64,000 nucleotides of DNA from Nostoc commune NIES-4072 (GCF_003113895.1 NZ_BDUD01000001.1:2944712-3008711), one strand, 5' to 3'; numbered from the stretch's first letter, positions 52,001-59,592 are shown. The notes: generated by a model from the letters alone, not told the origin. Program-made: numbers and translations.

Positions 52001-52424
52001 TGAGTAATTTCTGCCGCGCTACCAAGATGGCAGGCAGCAGTACGTCTTCAAAGGGTAGCGGATTTTTCGGCTCTATGGGGAGTTTGTCGGGGTTAGTAGC
52101 GTCTGGGTGCAAGCTAAAGTCTGTGCCAGTTTGAATAATCTCACTCAAAATTTCTGCCCAGCTTGGCAATGGGTAGACTTCAGCCAGATGCACCGAGCCT
52201 AAGGCATGACGCACTTCATCAATATCCAACCCATCCCACAAGAGCCGCTTCTGGAATTTTTCCCAGTTCCCTTGGGCAACCACCTGACACCAGTGCGCTA
52301 TGCGCTCATCAATCGCCTGCTGTTCGCTCATTTGGTCTGCGTCAACCCCGAACAATCCATTGCTGAGACGTTCATATAGAGAGCTGGCGAAGGCAACAAT
52401 CTGTGCTATGTCGGATTTCGTCAT
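49035..52424 (-). CDS. Type 2 lanthipeptide synthetase LanM (complete dehydratase and cyclase), LanM1
   Basis: A protein of 1129 residues from the ATG at 52424; a longer frame to 52562 lacks family similarity. The N-terminal DUF4135 dehydratase/kinase-like half has LVYKPKNLGLE, GTDCHHEN (near 405) and LVDMETLMHH. The C-terminal LanC-like cyclase (about 780-1129) has FSHGAAG (His near 934), SWCHGAPG (Cys near 998) and HLCCGNFGR (near 1043). The second site is Cys-Cys-Gly rather than Cys-His-Gly, the ProcM-like variant with a third Cys as zinc ligand, which in known enzymes goes with broad substrate range. It would phosphorylate and eliminate Ser/Thr and close lanthionines in precursors such as 53066-53449. 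It heads the exporter operon. A small palindrome, CGAGTGAGT...ACTCACTCG, sits in frame at 51098-51121. Confidence 0.93.
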   Translation of the reverse strand: MTKSDIAQIVAFASSLYERLSNGLFGVDADQMSEQQAIDERIAHWCQVVAQGNWEKFQKRLLWDGLDIDEVRHALGSVHLAEVYPLPSWAEILSEIIQTGTDFSLHPDATNPDKLPIEPKNPLPFEDVLLPAILVARQKLLTSLGCASLYSNHLLLELLSFAAYLSLERSLLQQLVNLCTKTLELEFSCFRPLGHNLFNLLVKEPTGSQSKAHYNAFVQKLLQDGLLAFFQKYPVLGRLVATAIDLWVEAMVEFVQRLKTDKAEIQQLFLPKQGSKGAEADREEFRSSLSSPYPDSQLGKVIEIRPNLSDPHNRGRSVIVIEFESGLKLVYKPKNLGLEVAHNQFLDWCNQHGVPLPFKVLKVSDRQTYGWVEYVEQLPIEDALAAQRFYQRAGMLLYVLYLLQGTDCHHENLIACGEHLVLVDMETLMHHEASEFADSLEATGAITAAQQLFDSVLRSGLLPRWKFIKDNLMVYDGSGLGSVSPQATALMERWKSVNTDDMHKRFEKTTFPSKANEAILNGVALSPNNYINELVEGFEQMYHFLIAQRSTLLLANGPLAKLQAQQVRFVFRATRVYSVVLENSLAPEFLQNGVDRSIELDILSRAFLTGEDKPKAWPILRSELRAMEQLDIPYFGAKSNSDDLTVGLEQPIERYFKESSHSQVLKRLRVLNETDLVQQVGIIQGAFYAKMAHNRSTKQAKAANTSSATSVDFSDIRLLSAEQLLYSAQAIAQSIQERAIREADGSVSWIGFGFVPNAERFQLQILGHSLYDGNCGIALFLAALERIKGDRQFRDLALGAIQSLRKFIQTADADSAQKFVRAIGIGGASGLGSIIYCLVKMSQFLKESALLEDARRAANLIAPEVIAADRQFDVMAGAGGAILGLLALYDETGEPAVLEKAIACGQHLLAHQISVDGSPRAWKNFKEKPLTGFSHGAAGIAYALLRLYWATHLCAYKEASVEGITYERSVFKTSAANWPDFRSFTQQNGQPGFMVSWCHGAPGIGLARLGSLEFLDTEEIRQDIEAALQTTHKYGLQGIDHLCCGNFGRIDVLLVAAKTLRREELFKTAHLQASLAVARAEQIGGYQLFANLPASVFSPSFFQGTAGIGYGLLRLAYPEILPSVLLLAL

Positions 52425-53065
52425 TGTAATATGGATGATGGTTTGAAAAGAAGGCAGAAAGTAGCTATGCTGAAGGGAAGAATTTGGTAGGGAATTCAGA
52501 CTAAGGTGTTGACTCTCTCGGGTTTTGAGGTAATAATTTTTCAGGCAAAATTTATGTCTCAAAGTATAAGGATGAAAGCCTTATTAAATGCGGTTTTTGT
52601 CCACAAATTAACGACACAAAACCTGTATGAAAAACTTCCAGCTACTTTCTTAGAAAGTCAACACCGTAGATTCAGACTATTAGCATTTAGGTATCATGGA
52701 AATGTTTGGTTTCAGTAGGGGAATCAAACCCTTGGGCACTAAGGGCTCCCAGAAGGATTGTGCATCGGACAGAAGGCTTATCTCCTGCCCGATAGCCTCA
52801 GCATAGCTGCCTTTCTTGTTGACCAGTTAGTTACAACTCTCGTAGGCGTGCCAGGTATCAGAACGCCCGGAAGTTATGCATGTGATGCCAAAATTTATCC
52901 AGGCGCAATTGGGCCTGAGAACTCGTTTGAAATGGTGTATGATGCAGCTATTGTAGTTAGTTGTCAATCATCAATAGGACTTATGCAAAACTACAGGCGC
53001 TCTGGGGCAATTTATGAATTGACCCTACCTGAAAATCAGGGTTTTGGCAATTGTTTGCGTAAGTC
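52425..53065. other. Intergenic region upstream of LanM1 with a MITE at its right end
   Basis: No supported gene. The frame extending LanM1 upstream to 52562 is probably 5' untranslated. A 103-residue plus-strand frame (52758-53069) has no family look and ends inside the MITE. On the minus strand a short protein-like stretch (VNKKGSYAEAIGQEISLL, about 52700-52830) may be a relic. The MITE occupies 52974-53070. Promoter elements for the LanM1 operon should lie between 52430 and 52700. Confidence 0.45.
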
Positions 53066-53070
53066 CTAAT
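52974..53070. mobile_element. 97-bp MITE with TAGGACTTA(C/T)GCAAA ends
   Basis: Terminal inverted repeats ATAGGACTTATGCAAAAC and GTTTGCGTAAGTCCTAAT enclose a non-coding core. The right end supplies the TAG stop codon of the precursor gene 53066-53449. A related half-element forms the 3' end of the Nif11-Cache gene at about 47150. Confidence 0.75.
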
Positions 53071-53449
53071 CGAATATATCATCGACTACGTTTACGATGC
53101 AGCAAATTGCCATGGTATTACCACCTGTGCCTGCCGGAGGTGTAGGTGGCGGCGTCGGCGGATTCGGCGGAGGCGGATTGTTAGTGCCCCCGGCCACAGC
53201 ATCTAACTCCTCCTCTAATAGCTGTGAAGCTTCCTCACCATTTTCCACTGCTTCTTTAGCTGCGGTGTCAAGTGCGCTCCCTACTTGAGCGCTGGTGAAA
53301 CTGTAGCCTTTCTCTTTACCCAGCTCCACAACCAAGCTTATATAAGCTTCACGGTTCGGCGCTGCTTTCAGCTTTGATTGCAACTCTTGGTCTTGAGATG
53401 CCATTTGGAAAAACTGCTGTATACTTTCTTGCATCATTTTTTCAGCCAT
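53066..53449 (-). CDS. RiPP precursor A: Nif11-type leader, proline-rich spacer and di-Cys core
   Basis: A protein of 127 residues from the ATG at 53449, which has an AAGGAG ribosome-binding site about 8 nt upstream; a longer frame to 53518 lacks this. Residues 1-88 are a Nif11-like leader (IQQFFQMASQDQELQSKL, GYSFTSAQVGSAL) ending in LLEEELDAVAGG. The 39-residue core is TNNPPPP...TPPPTPPAG followed by TGGNTMAICCIVNVVDDIFD. One Thr three residues before Ile-Cys-Cys could form a methyllanthionine; the proline run is unusual. The stop codon TAG is the end of a MITE, so the ancestral core may have been longer. It lies upstream of LanM1 on the same strand and is probably its substrate. Confidence 0.85.
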   Translation of the reverse strand: MAEKMMQESIQQFFQMASQDQELQSKLKAAPNREAYISLVVELGKEKGYSFTSAQVGSALDTAAKEAVENGEEASQLLEEELDAVAGGTNNPPPPNPPTPPPTPPAGTGGNTMAICCIVNVVDDIFD

Positions 53450-53957
53450 GATGAATACTCCTTGTTGTCGTAGTTTTTTTTGGAAAACTACGGTTGACAA
53501 CATCGTTTTGTTTGTCAACTGTTATCAATATAGACGGCATTACTAATTAGAACAATATAGAAATATTTAGAAAAATTCAGTAATTAATTGGTGGCAGTTT
53601 AAAGCTGTATCAACAGTTTGAAAATACCTGTTAAAACAGGTAGACCACAAAATCCGATATAACACCGATTTAGTAATCTGAATTATGACAAAAAAACCTG
53701 TTTTATTAGGTTTCAGCAAGGAACATTTTGTTGTAAAAGACATTAAAACAGAGTTTATCAGTCTTGTGTTTTATTAATGAATTAGTGTTCTATAAGCAAA
53801 CATTTGTAAAGCGAGTAAACTCCCACAACTCTGACAAGTAAATAGCAAAGTTGTGGGAGTTTGTCGAGGTAAGATCGGCGATCGCTACTTAAAGGGCATT
53901 ACCTTGGTCGCAGTGTCAAGTATCAGAACGCCTCAAGTCATAGAAGTAGCTTAAGTG
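53450..53957. other. Regulatory interval between precursors A and B
   Basis: AT-rich, no convincing gene. It holds the palindrome TACCTGTT-AA-AACAGGTA (53625-53642) and a second inverted pair AAACCT...AGGTTT (about 53694-53713). A 30-codon plus-strand ORF, 53685-53777 (MTKKPVLLGFSKEHFVV...), exists but has no ribosome-binding site that I trust. The 3' region of precursor B (GCGATCGC at about 53879) is also here. The promoter of precursor A should be at the low-coordinate end. Confidence 0.45.
53625..53642. promoter_or_regulatory. Palindrome TACCTGTT-AA-AACAGGTA upstream of precursor A
   Basis: Perfect 8-bp arms with a 2-bp centre lie about 175 bp upstream of the precursor A start. The size and symmetry fit a dimeric regulator site, or a weak terminator for precursor B. 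No regulator gene is identified in the window. Confidence 0.35.
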
Positions 53958-54233
53958 TCATCCAAAGACATTATCGACCATGTTGCCTACTGCATCCGGT
54001 AGTTCCACTATATCTCCGGCCGGCCCAGGTATGTTCTCAATAGGAGGGGGTGCTTGGTTTAGTTCCTCTATCGTGCTAAGTCCTTGTGTTAGCATCGAAA
54101 GAGGGGTTCCCCCAGAGACAGCATCCAAGTTTTGCTCCGATAGTTCTTCCCCTGGCAGGTTGGCTAATGCACTGTCATCGGGCATTGTGCTAGGACGCAT
54201 GTCTTGGTTTTCAATTTCATGATTGTTGTCCAT
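53958..54233 (-). CDS. RiPP precursor B: short acidic leader with GG motif, Cys-free core
   Basis: A protein of 91 residues with a GAGGAAC ribosome-binding site before the ATG. Residues 1-42 are an acidic leader ending in LSEQNLDAVSGG, the same C39-type cleavage motif as the other precursors, but not a Nif11 domain. The 49-residue core TPLSMLTQGLSTIEELNQ...PPPIENIPGPAG...NVFG contains Ser and Thr near its N-terminus but no cysteine, so lanthionine or thiazole formation is impossible within it. The possible fates are dehydration only, or export unmodified. It lies between the two LanM genes, on the same strand as both. Confidence 0.7.
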   Translation of the reverse strand: MDNNHEIENQDMRPSTMPDDSALANLPGEELSEQNLDAVSGGTPLSMLTQGLSTIEELNQAPPPIENIPGPAGDIVELPDAVGNMVDNVFG

Positions 54234-54767
54234 AATGTTCCTCTTTGTTGAGATTTAACGAATTGAACAATGTTCAAAGAACAACTTGCTTTGATTTCAT
54301 CGTTTTATTGCAGCTGTTCTAAGGGTTGTACTCCTTAAATCAAACTATCGAACTGCCGTGTTTGTTTCAAGAGTACTAACTCAAGTCTATCGAGTATTTC
54401 CAGCTAAAAAACTCAGAATAATTCATGATTCATAGCTAAAAAACTTAGAATAATTCATGATTTAAAAGTAAGAGTTAAAGTCTAGGAGTTGACCTGATTT
54501 TTCCCGCTAAATCTTCACAGTCCTGCTGAATTTGCCGCTCTTTTTAGAAGGCTCAAAAAGCTTGGTTAAAGCTGACGCTCAAAACGAAGAAAGCTATAGA
54601 CGAAGCGAAGAAGAAAGTTTCGCAACCAGCAGATTTAGATTAGGGATTCCCAAGAGACATTTGCAAAAATTAATTCTGCGTTGCCTGAATTATTTTGTAG
54701 AGACGCGAATTTTCACATCTCTAGATGTTTTTCAAAGATAAATCATCCCACCGTCACAACCACCTTT
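54234..54767. other. Intergenic region between LanM2 and precursor B
   Basis: No gene supported. A 32-bp direct repeat, AGCTAAAAAACTCAGAATAATTCATGATT, starts at 54402 and again at 54434. A TGTAGAGACG repeat element lies near 54697. A 69-codon plus-strand frame (54532-54741) lacks any family look. The promoter of precursor B should be in the first 150 bp. Confidence 0.5.
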
Positions 54768-57700
54768 TCATTCACATAATAAAACAGAGGGCAACAAAGT
54801 AGGATAGGCAATTCGTAAGAGTTGATAACCAATGCCAGTAGTGCCATGAAAAAAGCCTGGGTTGTAAACTTTTGGCGGTAAATCGGGGAAAAGAGTAAAT
54901 GTACCTTGAGCTTGGGCTTGGGTTACTATGTGGGTAACTACTTGATGAACAAACTCTAAAAGGTCTGGTCGGTTTAGCTTTTGGGCGGCTACCAGCAAAG
55001 TCTCTATCCGACCTAAATTACCCCAGCAGAGATTATCCACATTTGAGATCGCAAATTTTATAGTGGTTTCTAAGGCAATAGCAATCTCCTGACGAATTTC
55101 TACAGTATCCAAAACGGATAATCCTCCCAATCGCCCTAATCCAATTCCAGCAGCGCCATTTGCCCAACTTACTCTCAAACAAGGTTCTTCATATCTCAAG
55201 TCAGGCCAATTTTGAGCTTCAGTACAGAAAACACTTTGTTCATAAGCGATCGCTTCATTCGCCGCATCAAGAAACCGGGAATCTTGCGTCACTGCATATA
55301 ACCGCACAAGAGCATAGGCGATTCCTGCTGCGCCTTGGGAAAAACCAGTCAGTTGTTTGCCTGCTGAGTTTTTCCAAGCCTTAGGGCGTTTGTCAATATT
55401 AGTTTGATGCTTAAGCAGATGCTCACCGCAGGCGATCGCCATTTCCAAGTAAGTTGATGCTGGCAGTGCTAAAAGACTAAGAATTGTTCCTGCTGCACCT
55501 GCCATAATGTCGAAAGATTTGTCAGCAGCAATCAGATCTGGAGTAATTAGGGCAGCAGCTTTAAGGGCATCTTGCAGTAGTGCTGGTTCTTGCAGAAGTT
55601 GGCTAATCTGTGCGAGGGCGTAGGCGATCGAACCTAGCCCAGTAGTTCCACTCATCCCTACTTGCCTTGTCAATCTCGCTGCATTTTCAGGGTTTGAATC
55701 TTGAAGAACTTTGCATAGAGGCTGTAAAGTTCTTAAAGCTAACTCATGCCACTCTGAGTTACCTGTAACTTTTGCCAAAGCTGCGAGGAATAGAGCGACA
55801 CCAGAACTACCATCGTATAAACTAACACCCAGACTTTGAAGCTGGAAACCTTGGGTATTAGCTCTATATTTCAAGCTTATCCAGCTAACGCTATCATCAA
55901 CGGCGCAAATAGCACGTTGTCGCAGATCTACAGCTATAGTAATTGCCTGTTGCACTAACTGTTCTTTTGTCAAAGGCATTACTTCTTTTGCAGGAGTGCT
56001 AACTACCTGAAAAGAAACCAGATTCGGTTCCCTCACAAACCGTGAGTAGAAAGAACCCCTGATGATTTCTATTTGTTGAGCCAAGTCAGCTTCACTTAAA
56101 GTTGAAAGCTGCCTCAACACTCGGCTGAAGCTTGGTTCTTCAAACAGTTCTGGGATGATTAGACCTTTCGGTAGCTCAAGGCTATCGCTTGAGGATAAAA
56201 CAGTAAATATGGGGATGTCTAATTGTTCCACAGCTTGTAATTCAGCTGCCAGTATCGACCAGAAAACAGGCTTTTGTTCCCACGTTAAAAAAGCTCGACT
56301 CAAAACATCAAGGGTAATACTGCGATCAATACCAAATCGCAACAAACTTGGAGCATAAGAGTTTTGTAGAATACGATGATAAATTCTGGTAGAGCGAAAC
56401 ACATACCGGACTTTCTGATGTGCCAGAATCATCAAGGGACTTGTTGGGGCTAAGAGAACTGCTTGATGGGAAAACAGCAGGCGGTACATCTGCTCGAATC
56501 CCGCTACCAAATCTTCTAAGTAATCGTCTGGGGAAAGAGAAATCCCTCTGATTGTCGGCACATTGGCTTCCTTGAGGACAACTGTTTCATAACCCAAATT
56601 CATCGCATCTGTGTTGATGTTTTGTATACGAGTAGCCAACACCTTCTGCTCCTCAACTCCTCCCAAGCCACTAAGATCGACTGTTAACTGGTCATTTTGG
56701 GATATGCCCCACTGGGGTAGAATCCAGGTACGTAATACTGATTCCGCTAGCTGCTTTTCTACCAACATTGTCGCATCAGACTCGCTCGAACCCATACTTT
56801 TATTTCGATGATGCAATAGGGTTTCTAGATCCACTAATACTGGCTGTTCTCCATTGGCAATTAAGTTTCCAGAGTGGCAGTCTGTCCCTTCTAAGGTGTG
56901 GATTAGGCACAGCAACATTCCTGAGCGTTCGTAGAAGCGTCGAACAGCGCTTTCATCTTCACAAGGCTGCGATTCCACATATTCCACCCAACCGTAGGTA
57001 GAACGGTTCAGGACTTGGATAACTTTGAAGGGTAAAAGGGTAGTGTGGCTGTTGCACCATTCCAGAAAATTATAATAGGCAACATCTAAGCCAAAATCTT
57101 TGGGTTTGTAAACTAATTGCATTCCCGTGTCAAAAGTGAGAGCAATCACAGATCTTCCCCGATTGTGGGGATCTGACAAGCCTGGTTTTACCGCCACAAC
57201 TTGCTTTAATGGTGTGTCTCCCCCGAAGCATTGCTCTATATCAGACCAGTCTGTTGCTAATGAGTTGAGGAATTCGGTGGTGGCTTCTACCCAGAAATCA
57301 ATTGCAGTGGCTACTAGTCGTCCCAAGACACTATATTCCTGAAATAAGGACAGTAAGCCATCTTGAAATAATTGATCGATAAAGGCATAGTACTTTTCCT
57401 TGCTGTTAGGACTCTTGACGCAGAGTAATAAGAAGTCGCGCACGGCGTTTCCCGATGAGCGAAATGTTGAGAATTCCTCCATCAGAGTCGAAGAACACAA
57501 AACGCTAAGTTGTAACACAAGCTCTCGCTCTAACGCTGCCATTGCACTGTCTGTCAGTAATTTTAAGCGATCGCCTACTTGTGCCAAAAGTAGTTGTGTT
57601 GCTACTTGCAAGCAGGGAACATAGATTGGCTCAAAGGGAATCGGCTTTTCTGGGTTCAAGTAACGGTAAGGATACCAATGCTTGTTTGCAAAGTTCTGTG

Positions 57701-58004
57701 CAGTCTGGATTACCTGTTCGAGAGTAGTTGCCCATGAGGGTAGGGGTTGCTGCTCATTAGAGTAAGCATTAACCAACAGAGGGCGAATAGTGTCAATGTC
57801 TAATCCAAGACACGCTAAACGCCTCTGGAATTTGGCTAATTTGCCCTGAGCCACAACCTGACACCATCGCTCTAAGCGTTCTGAAATCTGTGTTTCATCT
57901 TTGTCAGTGACTTGAGGAAGAGAAGAATTATTTAAACGTTCTGTTAGAGTACTAGCTTTAGCAACAAGTGATGTCAGATTTAAGGTGTAATTATGTGGTG
58001 ACAT
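54768..58004 (-). CDS. LanM-type synthetase with degenerate cyclase domain, LanM2
   Basis: A protein of 1078 residues from the ATG at 58004 (MSPHNY); a longer frame to 58085 is unsupported. The dehydratase half keeps LVYKPKDFGLD, GTDCHSGN and LVDLETLLHH. In the LanC-like half, all three zinc/active-site motifs differ from LanM1: GFSQGAAG instead of GFSHGAAG, SWANGAAG instead of SWCHGAPG, and NLCWGNLGR instead of HLCCGNFGR. I read these codons directly (CAA, GCA-AAT, TGC-TGG). The fold looks otherwise preserved and the gene has no stops, so it is not simply decaying. It is expected to dehydrate Ser/Thr but not to cyclise. It diverges from precursor C across a 391-bp spacer. Confidence 0.9.
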   Translation of the reverse strand: MSPHNYTLNLTSLVAKASTLTERLNNSSLPQVTDKDETQISERLERWCQVVAQGKLAKFQRRLACLGLDIDTIRPLLVNAYSNEQQPLPSWATTLEQVIQTAQNFANKHWYPYRYLNPEKPIPFEPIYVPCLQVATQLLLAQVGDRLKLLTDSAMAALERELVLQLSVLCSSTLMEEFSTFRSSGNAVRDFLLLCVKSPNSKEKYYAFIDQLFQDGLLSLFQEYSVLGRLVATAIDFWVEATTEFLNSLATDWSDIEQCFGGDTPLKQVVAVKPGLSDPHNRGRSVIALTFDTGMQLVYKPKDFGLDVAYYNFLEWCNSHTTLLPFKVIQVLNRSTYGWVEYVESQPCEDESAVRRFYERSGMLLCLIHTLEGTDCHSGNLIANGEQPVLVDLETLLHHRNKSMGSSESDATMLVEKQLAESVLRTWILPQWGISQNDQLTVDLSGLGGVEEQKVLATRIQNINTDAMNLGYETVVLKEANVPTIRGISLSPDDYLEDLVAGFEQMYRLLFSHQAVLLAPTSPLMILAHQKVRYVFRSTRIYHRILQNSYAPSLLRFGIDRSITLDVLSRAFLTWEQKPVFWSILAAELQAVEQLDIPIFTVLSSSDSLELPKGLIIPELFEEPSFSRVLRQLSTLSEADLAQQIEIIRGSFYSRFVREPNLVSFQVVSTPAKEVMPLTKEQLVQQAITIAVDLRQRAICAVDDSVSWISLKYRANTQGFQLQSLGVSLYDGSSGVALFLAALAKVTGNSEWHELALRTLQPLCKVLQDSNPENAARLTRQVGMSGTTGLGSIAYALAQISQLLQEPALLQDALKAAALITPDLIAADKSFDIMAGAAGTILSLLALPASTYLEMAIACGEHLLKHQTNIDKRPKAWKNSAGKQLTGFSQGAAGIAYALVRLYAVTQDSRFLDAANEAIAYEQSVFCTEAQNWPDLRYEEPCLRVSWANGAAGIGLGRLGGLSVLDTVEIRQEIAIALETTIKFAISNVDNLCWGNLGRIETLLVAAQKLNRPDLLEFVHQVVTHIVTQAQAQGTFTLFPDLPPKVYNPGFFHGTTGIGYQLLRIAYPTLLPSVLLCE

Positions 58005-58395
58005 AAGCGATTGTTTACACAATACTATTAAATACAAATGCAACTTTACAAAGGGAAATTGACTATTTTCATCTTTTAATACCAAACCTACACCTGAAAA
58101 CCACCTTTTTTGTAGAGACGTAATTTCGGCAGGACTCTAAATTATATGTTGTTTTTAAATAAGGTTGCAAAAATCAGATTTAGTCTATTCCTTTATAATA
58201 TTGTAATTAATGTATTGTTGTTTATTTAGGTTAGTTATTATTTTTATGAAAATTTACTGGAAAAAACTAAATTTTTCTGAATAATTTACCAAGTTAAGTA
58301 TTAAAAATACTCCTGAATTAATCTGAGTTTTATGAATTGACTTCTTGAATATTTTTTAATAGATTAGAAATGTCAAAGTTAAGGAGATTTCTGTT
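58005..58395. promoter_or_regulatory. Divergent promoter region between LanM2 and precursor C
   Basis: AT-rich DNA without a gene. It contains a TGTAGAGACG repeat (about 58111). Its right-hand 140 bp closely resemble the DNA before precursor D (shared ATTAATCTGAGTTTTA(T/C)(G/A)AATTGA and GTTAAGGAGATTTCTGTT), so the promoter and leader were duplicated with the gene. No defined -35/-10 pair can be assigned with confidence. Confidence 0.5.
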
Positions 58396-58722
58396 ATGAG
58401 TACACAAGCTGTTAATCAATTCTTGCAAAAAGTCACTGAAGAACCACAACTTCAACAGGAGTTCGCTAAAGCCCTAGAAGCAGGAAATAACCTACAAGCT
58501 GCTACCAATTTGGCTGCCAAACACGGTTATCAATTTACTCCCGATGAACTTCAGGCAGAAATTCAGAACCGCCAGAGCGAATTTCAACAAAGACAAGATG
58601 CAGGACAACTGAATGAGGAGGAACTAGAAGCTGTCGCAGGCGGATTGTGTACTCCTGTCATAGGAATAGTTGGTGCAACCATAGGAGGAGCCAATTTAGT
58701 AACTAAGCTCACTGAAAATTAA
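58396..58722 (+). CDS. RiPP precursor C: Nif11-type leader, single-Cys hydrophobic core
   Basis: A protein of 108 residues; AAGGAG lies 9 nt before the ATG. Residues 1-83 are a Nif11 leader (VNQFLQKVTEEPQLQQEF, AAKHGYQFTPDELQAEI) ending in NEEELEAVAGG. The core LCTPVIGIVGATIGGANLVTKLTEN has one Cys right after the cleavage site in a Cys-Thr-Pro motif, several Thr, and glycine-spaced hydrophobics (GIVGATIGG). The leader is nearly identical to that of precursor D. With YcaO/SagB genes close by, a thiazole or methyloxazole at Cys-Thr is plausible; LanM2 dehydration of the Thr residues is another option. Target enzyme not proven. Confidence 0.85.
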   Translation: MSTQAVNQFLQKVTEEPQLQQEFAKALEAGNNLQAATNLAAKHGYQFTPDELQAEIQNRQSEFQQRQDAGQLNEEELEAVAGGLCTPVIGIVGATIGGANLVTKLTEN

Positions 58723-59134
58723 AAAGGATACACCTTAAAGTTTGCTAAATTTAGCCGAACAATACTTTCTTCCCTTTCCTTAACTTGCGTTATGAAAGGG
58801 ATTTTCTACATTCAATCTTGTGGCACTCAACTTACACATTGACTTACTACCCAAGATAAATTTTCCCACTGACGACACGTCACTAAATTAAATGTTGTTT
58901 TCCAAGAAAATTGTAAAAATAGGATTTAGTCTAATTTTAGCATTGTAATAATATTTTTTTATCTGCTATCTCTAATTATTAAAATATTAAATTAATGCTG
59001 AAAAAACCTGATTTTTTTGAAAAACTTACCAAAATAATTGTTGAAATATTACTAAATTAATCTGAGTTTTACAAATTGATTTTTTGAATATTTCCTAATA
59101 AATTAGAAGAGTACAAGTTAAGGAGATTTCTGTT
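58723..59134. other. Spacer between tandem precursors, with a relic of the sagB 3' end
   Basis: The first 110 bp hold a hairpin (about 58771-58801) and the sequence shared with the region after precursor D. At about 58850-58895 the minus strand reads SSVGKFILGSKSM, the C-terminus of the SagB protein (SSVGEFMLGSKSM), so a scrap of sagB was copied here. The last 200 bp repeat the promoter/leader region of precursor C. Confidence 0.65.
58771..58801 (+). terminator. Hairpin after precursor C
   Basis: TCCCTTTCCTTAAC...GTTATGAAAGGGA folds into a stem with one mismatched stretch, followed by TTTTCTA. It corresponds to the cleaner hairpin after precursor D. Confidence 0.5.
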
Positions 59135-59476
59135 ATGACCACAGAAGCTGTTAATCAATTCTTGCAAAAAGTCACTGAAGAACCACAACTTCAACAGGAG
59201 TTCGCTAAAGCCTTAGAAGCAGGAAATGACCTACAAGCTGCTACCAATTTGGCTGCCAAACACGGTTATCAATTTACTCCCGATGAACTTCAGGCAGAAA
59301 TTCAGAACCGCCAGAGCGAATTTCAACAAAGACAAAATGCAGGAGAACTGAATGAAGAGGAACTAGAAGCTGTTGCGGGTGGATTCTGTACTCCTGCTCT
59401 GATTGGAACACTTATTGGTCCTGTAGTCGGAGGAGCAACCAAAGTAGCAACCCACATCGCTGAACAAAATAGTTAA
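59135..59476 (+). CDS. RiPP precursor D: Nif11-type leader, single-Cys hydrophobic core
   Basis: A protein of 113 residues, a tandem duplicate of precursor C with the same AAGGAGATTTCTGTT leader. The leader (1-83) differs at only a few positions and ends NEEELEAVAGG. The core is FCTPALIGTLIGPVVGGATKVATHIAEQNS: again a Cys-Thr-Pro right after GG, then glycine-spaced hydrophobics. The core has diverged much more than the leader, the usual pattern for RiPP families. It is convergent with the YcaO/SagB operon, whose 3' end is 117 bp away across a shared hairpin. Confidence 0.85.
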   Translation: MTTEAVNQFLQKVTEEPQLQQEFAKALEAGNDLQAATNLAAKHGYQFTPDELQAEIQNRQSEFQQRQNAGELNEEELEAVAGGFCTPALIGTLIGPVVGGATKVATHIAEQNS

Positions 59477-59526
59477 ATGAAAAGGATATACCTTAAAGTT
59501 TGCTAAATTTAGCCAAACAATACTTT

Positions 59527-59560
59527 TTTCCCTTTCCTAACGTAAGTTAAGGAAAGGGAT
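59527..59560. terminator. Bidirectional hairpin between precursor D and sagB
   Basis: TCCCTTTCCTAAC-GTAA-GTTAAGGAAAGGGA forms a near-perfect stem with one bulged base. It is followed on the plus strand by TTTTCTA and preceded by a T/A-run, so it can serve precursor D and the converging sagB gene. Confidence 0.7.
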
Positions 59561-59592
59561 TTTCTACATTCAATCTTGTGGCACTCAACTTA

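Noticed and set aside
52425..52562. 46-codon N-terminal extension of LanM1
   Set aside because: No family similarity; the ATG at 52424 begins at the usual LanM start region.
52758..53069. 103-codon plus-strand frame upstream of LanM1
   Set aside because: No ribosome-binding site, no family character, and its end lies in the terminal repeat of a MITE.
53450..53518. 23-codon N-terminal extension of precursor A
   Set aside because: The ATG at 53449 has the AAGGAG site and begins the Nif11 leader.
53685..53777. 30-codon plus-strand ORF (MTKKPVLLGF...)
   Set aside because: Possible small peptide, but it lacks a convincing ribosome-binding site and overlaps inverted repeats that look regulatory.
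54532..54741. 69-codon plus-strand frame between LanM2 and precursor B
   Set aside because: Isolated, no recognisable protein features, in AT-rich spacer DNA with repeats.
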